This document shows, in pieces, positions 27,495 through 34,492 of a DNA stretch of 64,000 bases; the stretch's first letter is position 1, and each line of letters opens with the position of its first letter. The notes below the pieces were generated by a model. That model saw only the letters and a list, made by a program, of their open reading frames with translations, searched no databases and was not told the origin of the DNA. The position numbers were made by a program, and so were the translations under genes. The stretch spans positions 106,742 to 170,741 of the forward strand of contig NZ_JADEYS010000009.1 in assembly GCF_015209595.1 (NCBI RefSeq), in the 5' to 3' direction. The stretch is from Pontibacterium sinense. Its GTDB lineage: Bacteria > Pseudomonadota > Gammaproteobacteria > Pseudomonadales > Balneatricaceae.

Positions 27495-29426
27495 CTATTC
27501 CTGTAACCATCCCAACGCATCGGCAGCCGACATATAAGCAAACACATAGCGTTGAGGTACATTTAAAATTCGAACTATATCAAGCGCCGACAAACGGTGA
27601 TCAAACCACAGCTCCGTAATCTCAGGGGCATGTGGAATTTCGATCATCCGAGAGAAATCCGGACGCTCTTTCAACTTATACACTTTCTCTGGATCCATAC
27701 GCTGATTCAGACGACCACGAGCCGTCCATAAAGCAATTTTCCAGATCATTGCATCACGATCTTCAAGGGTCTTTTTATCCCCTGTAGATTCTGGCTTTGA
27801 TACTGCCAGATCAAGACGTTCTTTTAGATCCAGCTCACCAAAGCCAAAGCGACTCAATGCATACTGCAACAACAGATCTTCACCAAAATCACCAAAGAAA
27901 CGATCTTCCTCCGGCAAATAAACGAAACAACGTGGCAAACCTGCAATCTCAACCGGGGTATTACTTAACTTCGCTTTTTTAACCGCTAATGGAAGCCAAT
28001 ATAATAGCGCTCCATCGGTATTAAAATAGATACGACGACGCTCATCCGGGCGCGTTACATCAACATCTGCAAGGTTACCGCAACAACGATACACCATCTC
28101 ATCGTCATTAATTATTGCAGTCGATTTTTTAACAGACTTAATAGCGGGCTGAGCGGAGGTTTTTTTCCGAGATACAACATCAGGCGCATCAGGAATCAGC
28201 TTAAGCGCGCCCTTCTCAACCAACGACTTATGCTTTTTCGCCACAAGTTCTTTAGCTTTACGCGCTTCCTCTGCAGCCTTGGCCTTAACTCTCGCCCGCT
28301 TTTCGGCAGCCTTTTTTTCAGCTGCCAGCTTTTCTGCTGACAACTTCTCAGCCGCCGCCTTAGCTTCAGCCTCAAATTTTGCCTTTTTTAGCGCTTCCCG
28401 ATGTGCAGCCGCTTTTTTTTCTGCAGCATGCTGTTCTGCTACTTTACGCTCCTGCGCTTTTTTTTCTGCCAACCGCCTCTCTGCAAGCGCCTTTTTTTCC
28501 GCAGCACGCTTAGCGGCAGCTTTTTCTTCAGCGACAATTCGCGCAGCTTCCTTACGTTCTGCTTCCTTACGCTCTATTTCTTTTCTTTCAGCCTCAAGAC
28601 GGGCCGCTTCACGCTTATGCTCTTCCAGTTTCTCTAGCTCTTTGCGTGCATCATCAACTCGGGATTTCGCTTCCTGAGCTTCTTTTAGCGCCTTAACTTT
28701 GGCCGCTTTTTGCGCCTCTTCTGCCTGCCGCAACAGCTCCCTGACTTCATCTTCTGCATCAGACGAAACCAAGCGTTCAGACTGCACATGCTTCACTTCA
28801 GGCTTTTCTTCCACAACAGATGCGGACAGTTCCTGATGACGACGAGAAGCGTGTTCAGCGGCACGTTTTGCCGCCTCCTTACCCCGCCGCAGCTTCTCTT
28901 GCAGGAGCATCTTCTTCTGAGCCTTGAGAGACTTCTCACTATTCAGAGAGTCAATGACTTCCTGTCCAGCACCCACACGCGACATATAACTGTCATACGC
29001 CTCGTTACGGGAAGTACCTGCAGGTTCTTCAATCCCCATGATCGCAGCGACACGAGTTTCCGCCCGCAGATGCGCATCAGCACTACCGCTACCCGATACA
29101 GACTGCGTACGAATGGCATCAAGTAACTCATCTGAGCTATAAGGTTTTTTAAGAAGGATAAAACCAGGCCAGGAAAGGTCTCGCACACTGATTAGTATGC
29201 CTGGTTTAGAATATTTTTCGGTATACGTTGCTTTCAGCTCATCAGGATCAATACCCTGATCGCCATTCACAATAAGTAGATCAGCTTGATCTGCTCCAAC
29301 CACCCGCAGACCATTTTCCTTGCTGAGAAATAGCTCAAGAGAAGCCATAGCAGAACCATCAAAACCGGACAAAGCCAGCTTTTTCACTTGCGTTCTCTCG
29401 ATACTATCCGTTCCTAATATGCTCAT
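27495..29426 (-). CDS. Pseudo-receiver/TolA-like coiled-coil protein with unknown C-terminal domain
   Basis: 643 residues. The N-terminal ~120 residues have a receiver-like pattern, but the acidic pocket of the first strand is reduced to FDG and the usual phosphoacceptor strand reads DLLIVNGD, with Asn where Asp is expected; the conserved Lys survives in LLKKPYSSDEL. Residues ~165-405 are a Lys/Ala/Glu-rich, TolA-like coiled coil. The last ~200 residues form a conserved-looking globular domain (VYRCCGNLADVDVT, PRCFVYLPEEDRFFGDFGED) ending in a helix-turn-helix-like stretch (HRLSALDIVRILNVPQRYVF). It has no signal peptide or membrane segment. A scaffold role is inferred. Confidence 0.8.
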   Translation of the reverse strand: MSILGTDSIERTQVKKLALSGFDGSAMASLELFLSKENGLRVVGADQADLLIVNGDQGIDPDELKATYTEKYSKPGILISVRDLSWPGFILLKKPYSSDELLDAIRTQSVSGSGSADAHLRAETRVAAIMGIEEPAGTSRNEAYDSYMSRVGAGQEVIDSLNSEKSLKAQKKMLLQEKLRRGKEAAKRAAEHASRRHQELSASVVEEKPEVKHVQSERLVSSDAEDEVRELLRQAEEAQKAAKVKALKEAQEAKSRVDDARKELEKLEEHKREAARLEAERKEIERKEAERKEAARIVAEEKAAAKRAAEKKALAERRLAEKKAQERKVAEQHAAEKKAAAHREALKKAKFEAEAKAAAEKLSAEKLAAEKKAAEKRARVKAKAAEEARKAKELVAKKHKSLVEKGALKLIPDAPDVVSRKKTSAQPAIKSVKKSTAIINDDEMVYRCCGNLADVDVTRPDERRRIYFNTDGALLYWLPLAVKKAKLSNTPVEIAGLPRCFVYLPEEDRFFGDFGEDLLLQYALSRFGFGELDLKERLDLAVSKPESTGDKKTLEDRDAMIWKIALWTARGRLNQRMDPEKVYKLKERPDFSRMIEIPHAPEITELWFDHRLSALDIVRILNVPQRYVFAYMSAADALGWLQE

Positions 29427-29459
29427 GGAACATTCCGTCCGTAGCCTCTCCCGCCATCC

Positions 29460-29930
29460 TTATATAACGGGTAAGAACTGTCCATTAACCACTACCGCTC
29501 TGTCGACCGGCAGTTCCAATAACATTCTACGATCATCAGCTTCAATAGCGTGACTGATAACTTTTCTGGCACGTGGTGCGAGCATGGCTGACACCTGCTC
29601 AAAAATACGCCTTCGTAGCGTCGGACCTTTCTTGTCCAGAATCCACAGCAAGTCCATTAACGCGCCGGCCAACTCATCACGTTTCCCAAGTGCCGTTGCC
29701 ATGTAGATGCGGCGCACATGGTTTTTGAGCGAATGCGGGTTACCCGCCACAAATCGCGTGTAATGATAGAGGTTACGCTCACTCTGTACCCCACGGTAGA
29801 TGAGATCATCCTGACTCAGGGCTTCAAATGCCGCCTGAATCCGTTGGGTTTTATCACTATTGAGTTCCGCATCCAGTTCCCAATCGGAAAGTGCGGCCCA
29901 GATCTGCGAGGTCACAGACTCAGTCTCCAT
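29460..29930 (-). CDS. Unknown alpha-helical protein, first gene of roadblock operon
   Basis: 156 residues, not recognised. It is predominantly helical (SQIWAALSDWELDAELNS, HSLKNHVRRIYMATALGKR, LAGALMDLLWILDKKG, RRRIFEQVSAMLAPRARKV) and ends in a short hydrophobic strand, VDRAVVVNGQFLPVI. No signal peptide or cysteine motif is present. It lies 33 bases ahead of the coiled-coil gene with no terminator between, so it is probably part of the same transcript. No clear ribosome-binding site precedes the ATG. Confidence 0.7.
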   Translation of the reverse strand: METESVTSQIWAALSDWELDAELNSDKTQRIQAAFEALSQDDLIYRGVQSERNLYHYTRFVAGNPHSLKNHVRRIYMATALGKRDELAGALMDLLWILDKKGPTLRRRIFEQVSAMLAPRARKVISHAIEADDRRMLLELPVDRAVVVNGQFLPVI

Positions 29931-31045
29931 ACAGAAAATAAAGCAATAACAAGATACCTGTTAAAGGCATCTTAAACTATCGTTCATCTAACCTAAATCT
30001 GGCTAGAAGGCGTTCTCTTGACAGATATCAAACAGGTGTTGGCGTATTAAAGCACGTTGTACTAACGTTATGCCACCAAGTGCATTACGATAATTTATAA
30101 TTTCTGCCGGGGACCTTTTCATCATCCCGTCACATTGGTAACTGCAACGTTCCTTCTGCTTAAATATCAACCCGCTAACCCACCTAAACATACTGAACGG
30201 CCATGCCGCACACGCAAAAAGAATGATCCCCAGATTATCGACAATACTTAACCTTGCAGCCTGTTTTAGGTAGTACTCGAGACGCCAATCAATAATCGCG
30301 ACCTGTCGGCACACACAGAAAACGGCCAAATGTTCGCCACGTGGCGACAACAGATGAGAGCGTAACCGCACTTGAAGCTTATCGTAAACATGTAGAAGAA
30401 GCCGCTGCTGAAGACCTGCCAGCAAAACCACTGGATGCTGATCAAACAACCGCTCTGGCGAGCTACGGAAGAACCCGCGCGCTTACGAAGAAACATTTAA
30501 CCATCCAGATACCCCACTGCATGCCAATGCAATGCCGAAGATGGCACGTGATGGAATCATTCCTAAGAAGCATGATTCTGTAGACCGGCCGCAGAACCAA
30601 ATAAAAGAAGTTAAAGCGAAAGCCCCCCCTGCAGCACACTTAAACAATGTTGCATCTACAGGCTCTTCGCGTAAGCCTGCAACCAACTCTGTTTGGTTTT
30701 CGCGAGTTTAAGAGTTCAATGCAGCACAATGCCAATCAAGAAAGCCGAGCTGATCGATCAGGACGCGCGGGGCATACTACTGACATACAACGTTATCTGA
30801 AGAGAGGTCAGTCAAGCGGCTTTTACATTTGCTTCTATGGTATTTGATAGAAATCTATCAGAGACCAAATTTAAAACTGCCTACCCGCATATTGCTGTAC
30901 AGGTAATAGTAGAGACTGGTGCACAAGCCGTATCAGGAACAGAGAGACGATCGGCGAAGATTTTATGGCCTGTAGGTTCAGAGAAAAACCCAGCTTACAA
31001 TACTTTAAATACCCTTGTTCAGAATGAGAAAACTAACCCACAAAC
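29931..31045. other. Gene-poor stretch with degenerate coding-like fragments
   Basis: About 1.1 kb with no convincing intact gene. Plus-strand fragments look like a decayed gene: 30341-30450 reads ATTDESVTALEAYRKHVEEA on to DADQTT, then the coding-like reading continues in another frame to about 30711 (RAYEETFNHPDTPLHANAM, ending VWFSRV). A third fragment lies at 30837-31030. I do not recognise the ancestor. The minus-strand frame at 30003-30449 has no family features and I do not call it. The stretch ends at the acnB terminator. Confidence 0.45.
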
Positions 31046-31075
31046 AAAAAAAGCCCTGAGTAATCAGGGCTTTTT
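31046..31075 (-). terminator. Terminator of acnB
   Basis: AAAAAGCCCTGA and TCAGGGCTTTTT pair around GTAA, 20 bases past the acnB stop on the minus strand. It is symmetric, so it could also stop plus-strand readthrough. Confidence 0.93.
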
Positions 31076-31095
31076 GCTAGTCACGTTATCAGTGA

Positions 31096-33891
31096 TTAGA
31101 TACGTGTAGCTGGGATCGCGTGAGGAGCTACGCTCAGATCTTCGCTTGGTGGAGTGAAAGTAGTCAGGTTGATACCCTCAACGGCTTCTTTGTACTCTTC
31201 CAGAGTCGGGAAGCGACCCAGGATACAAGACAGTACAACCATTGGAGTAGAGCCCAGCAGGGACTCACCTTTCTTCTCTGCAGTATCTTCTACAACACGG
31301 CCCTGGAACAGACGGGTAGAAGTCGCCAGTACGGTGTCACCCGCTTCCGCTTTTTCCTGGTTACCCATACACAGGTTACAGCCAGGACGTTCCAGGTACA
31401 GAATGTTTTCGTACTTGGTACGTGCTTCTTCTTTTGGATTCTCGTCAGAGAATTCGAAGCCAGCGTATTTCTCCAGCAGCTCCCAGTCGCCTTCCGCTTT
31501 CAACTCGTCAACAATGTTGTAAGTTGGTGGCGCAACAACCAGTGGCGCGTTAAAGGTGATAGGACCTTTCTTCTCCAGATTACGCAGCATCGCAGCGATG
31601 ATCTGCATATCACCTTTGTGAACCATACAAGAACCGATGAAGCCCAGGTCTACCTGACGGCCATCGTAGTAAGAAGCCGGACGGATCACATCGTGGGTGT
31701 AACGCTTGGAGACGTCTTCGTTGTTTACGTCTGGGTCAGCAATCATTGGCTCATCGATTGCGTCCAGGTCAACAACCAGCTCAGCGTAGTACTGTGCGTT
31801 GTCGTCCGGAGCCAGAGCAGGTGCTTCGCCGGATTTAACTTCAGCGATACGCTTGTCAGCCAGGTCGATCAGACCCTGCAGCATGCCCGCTTCGTTTTCC
31901 ATACCTTTGTTGATCATGATCTGGATACGAGACTTAGCCAGTTCCAGAGACTGGATCAGCGTCTCATCAGTAGAAATACAGATAGAAGCTTTCGCTTTCA
32001 TTTCTGCAGTCCAGTCGGTGAAGGTGAAGGCCTGGTCAGCCAGCAGAGTACCGATCTGCACTTCGATTACACGACCCTGGAATACGTTTTCGCCAGCGAA
32101 CTTCTTCAGCATCTGCTGCTGAGTCGCGTGTACGATGTCACGGAAGTCCATGTGAGGCTTCATGCTGCCTTTGAAGGTTACCTTCACAGACTCTGGGATT
32201 GGCATTGCCGATTCACCAGTCGCCAGTGCGATCGCAACGGTGCCGGAGTCAGCCCCGAACGCAACACCTTTAGACATACGGGTGTGAGAGTCACCACCGA
32301 TGATGATTGCGCGGTCGTCAACTGTGATGTCATTCAGTACTTTGTGAATAACGTCAGTCATGGAGTGGTAAACGTGTTTCGGATCACGCGCAGTGATTAC
32401 GCCGAACGCGTTCATGAACGCCATCAGCTTAGGCGTGTTAGCCTTAGCTTTGTTGTCCCATACAGACGCAGTGTGACAACCAGACTGGAAAGCACCGTCA
32501 ACGCTTGTAGAGATAGTAGAAGCAGCCATTGCTTCCAGTTCCTGACAGGTCATAGGACCGGTAGTGTCCTGAGAACCTACGATGTTCACTTTAACGCGAA
32601 CGTCAGAACCGGTGTGCAGAGGAGTCTTAGAAGTAACACCTACTGCGTTACGGTTGAAGATTTTCTCAACCGCAGTCAGGCCCTGACCTTCGTGAGAAAT
32701 CTCTTTAGACTGAGCGTATACCGCTGGCGCTTCAACACCCAGAGTTTCAGCAGCGAACGTTTGCAGTTTCTTACCGAAGGTTACCGCGTAAGAACCGCCA
32801 GCTTTCATGAATTCCACTTTTTGTGGGGTGAAAGCATCTGAGATGTCAGCCAGCTCTTCGTCACCGTTGTACAGTTTCTTCGCTTTGGTATCGATAGTCA
32901 GAACCGTACCCGTAGCAACGGAGTAAGCTTCTTCCAGAACTGCGTCGCCGTTAGCATCACGAACAACTTCGCCGTTAGCGTCAGTTTTCTTAACCCAGTT
33001 TTTCAGGTCAAGACCGATACCGCCGGTTACACCAACAGTCGTCAGGAAGATAGGCGCGATACCGTTAGTACCCGCAACGACCGGACGGTTGTTGATGAAT
33101 GGGATATATGGAGAAGTTTTCTCACCAGCCCACAGTGCAACGTTGTTAACACCAGACATACGGGAAGAACCTACACCCATAGTGCCTTTTTCAGCGATCA
33201 GCATCACTTTAGCATCAGGGTTAGCTTTGCCCATCTCAGCGATTTCCTGCTGAGCTTCTGGAGAGATCATGCACAGGCCGTGCAGTTCACGGTCAGCACG
33301 GGAGTGAGATTGGTTACCCGGAGACAGCAGGTCAGTGGAGATATCACCTTCTGCAGCGATGTAGGTAATAACTTTGATCGTCTCTGGGATATCATCCAGC
33401 TTGGTGAAGAACTCAGCTTTTGAGTAGCTTTCCAGGATCTCTTTAGCGATGGCGTTGCCCGCTTTGAAAGCGTCAGCCAGACGAGCGGTGTCTGCGTCGT
33501 ACAGGAATACCTGAGACTTCAGAACTTCGCCAGCCGCTGCAGCCTGAGCGTCGTCAGACAGTGCGATATCCAACAGAGCTTCAACAGAAGGACCACCTTT
33601 CATGTGAGACAGCTGCTCTAGTGCGAACTCAGGAGAGATTTCTGCAACCGTTTCTTTACCCAGAACGATGTCTTTTAGGAAAACCGCTTTAACGCCAGCC
33701 GCTGGAGTAGTACCAGGTAGAGTGTTGTAGATGAAGAAGTTTAGAGAAGCTTCGCGCTCTGCATTACCCGTGTCTTTAATCTGGGCAATGATCTCGGATA
33801 GCAGTTCGGCACTATCGATTGGTTTTGGGTTCAGACCTAGGTCCTTTTTACGAACCTCAATTTCTTCTAGGTACTCAGAATAGTAGCTCAT
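31096..33891 (-). CDS. acnB: Aconitate hydratase B (2-methylisocitrate dehydratase)
   Basis: About 931 residues from the ATG at 33891 (MSYYSEYLEEIEVR); the open frame adds three codons from a TTG. AcnB order is seen: the N-terminal HEAT-like domain, then the swivel domain and the aconitase core. Fe-S ligands include CNLCMGNQ near the C-terminus, and MGVGSSRMSG and IGGDSHTRMSKG are family motifs. It interconverts citrate and isocitrate in the TCA cycle and may also act on 2-methylisocitrate. It is divergent from acnA across a 600-base spacer and is monocistronic. Confidence 0.97.
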   Translation of the reverse strand: MSYYSEYLEEIEVRKKDLGLNPKPIDSAELLSEIIAQIKDTGNAEREASLNFFIYNTLPGTTPAAGVKAVFLKDIVLGKETVAEISPEFALEQLSHMKGGPSVEALLDIALSDDAQAAAAGEVLKSQVFLYDADTARLADAFKAGNAIAKEILESYSKAEFFTKLDDIPETIKVITYIAAEGDISTDLLSPGNQSHSRADRELHGLCMISPEAQQEIAEMGKANPDAKVMLIAEKGTMGVGSSRMSGVNNVALWAGEKTSPYIPFINNRPVVAGTNGIAPIFLTTVGVTGGIGLDLKNWVKKTDANGEVVRDANGDAVLEEAYSVATGTVLTIDTKAKKLYNGDEELADISDAFTPQKVEFMKAGGSYAVTFGKKLQTFAAETLGVEAPAVYAQSKEISHEGQGLTAVEKIFNRNAVGVTSKTPLHTGSDVRVKVNIVGSQDTTGPMTCQELEAMAASTISTSVDGAFQSGCHTASVWDNKAKANTPKLMAFMNAFGVITARDPKHVYHSMTDVIHKVLNDITVDDRAIIIGGDSHTRMSKGVAFGADSGTVAIALATGESAMPIPESVKVTFKGSMKPHMDFRDIVHATQQQMLKKFAGENVFQGRVIEVQIGTLLADQAFTFTDWTAEMKAKASICISTDETLIQSLELAKSRIQIMINKGMENEAGMLQGLIDLADKRIAEVKSGEAPALAPDDNAQYYAELVVDLDAIDEPMIADPDVNNEDVSKRYTHDVIRPASYYDGRQVDLGFIGSCMVHKGDMQIIAAMLRNLEKKGPITFNAPLVVAPPTYNIVDELKAEGDWELLEKYAGFEFSDENPKEEARTKYENILYLERPGCNLCMGNQEKAEAGDTVLATSTRLFQGRVVEDTAEKKGESLLGSTPMVVLSCILGRFPTLEEYKEAVEGINLTTFTPPSEDLSVAPHAIPATRI

Positions 33892-34492
33892 AGCGTCCAA
33901 CGTCTCACTTAGATCTAGTTATGATTTGCGGACGGATTATAAGGAAAAAGGTACAAGCAGCTCAATCAAAACTACTTAAATGAAACTTATAGTCGCTATA
34001 AATAGAAAAAATACCACTAAAATCAAAGTCTTCCTGAAGGTATACATTGGTTGTACTGTAGTTTCTATTTCTATATGAAGGACCGTTTTTTCTGTAAATA
34101 GCAATCATTTTCATGGCTAGTTGTTTATCGTGCCTGAGTTCAACCTCCCCTCTATCATCGGCAAACCCATCTATAACCACAACATGCCATGAATTCTGCA
34201 TTGCATAAACGAGCCCTATCACGTTTAAAGTTGCCAAAAACTTCTATACGCACTAGCAAATAGTCGCAGATTGTATGTAATTCAGACGAAATCATTCCAA
34301 TATCACTTGATTTACAGCTCCTATTGGCTAACATTGTCGACAATCTCAACAAAGTAAAAACTTATGGTGCAGGAAATAGCGGTTCGCTTGACGGCTGAAT
34401 ATACGACTGACAAGCCGCTTCAACAATAAGCGGTTGCTCGTGCAATAAAGGTTGTAGGTTCAGAAACGTCCTATCTGCGTGAGGTATAAAAA
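33892..34492. other. 600-base spacer between acnB and acnA
   Basis: An AT-rich stretch between two divergent aconitase genes, containing their promoters. A minus-strand frame of up to 91 codons (33962-34237, TTG start; internal ATG at the MQNSWHVVV reading) and an overlapping 65-codon frame (34155-34352) have coding-like patches, but neither matches a family I know. Near 34415-34435 CCGCTT and AAGCGG can pair around CAACAAT, about 60 bases before acnA, a possible operator or leader hairpin. I see no other signal. Confidence 0.4.
33962..34237 (-). CDS. Uncertain small ORF in acnB-acnA spacer
   Basis: Up to 91 residues from a TTG, or 79 from an internal ATG. The sequence (MQNSWHVVVIDGFADDRG, then ELRHDKQLAMKMIAIYRK) has mixed hydrophobic and charged composition like a real protein, but there is no good ribosome-binding site, no known family and the base composition is AT-rich like the surrounding spacer. 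It could be a decayed fragment; the overlapping 34155-34352 frame supports that. Low confidence. Confidence 0.25.
   Translation of the reverse strand: MATLNVIGLVYAMQNSWHVVVIDGFADDRGEVELRHDKQLAMKMIAIYRKNGPSYRNRNYSTTNVYLQEDFDFSGIFSIYSDYKFHLSSFD

Noticed and set aside
28279..28677. Ser/Ala/Phe-rich plus-strand frame with a repeat-like pattern
   Set aside because: It is the reverse of the TolA-like Lys/Ala/Glu repeat in the real minus-strand gene.
27495..29426. TolA protein
   Set aside because: The coiled-coil is TolA-like but there is no N-terminal membrane segment and no Tol genes are nearby; the ends are a pseudo-receiver and an unrelated domain.
30003..30449. 148-codon minus-strand frame ahead of the roadblock operon
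   Set aside because: No family match and Cys-rich random-looking composition; the plus-strand fragments in the same stretch look more protein-like.
31120..32841. 573-codon plus-strand open frame opposite acnB
   Set aside because: It lies fully antisense to the conserved acnB gene and has no family motifs or ribosome-binding site; the long open frame is a by-product of acnB codon use.
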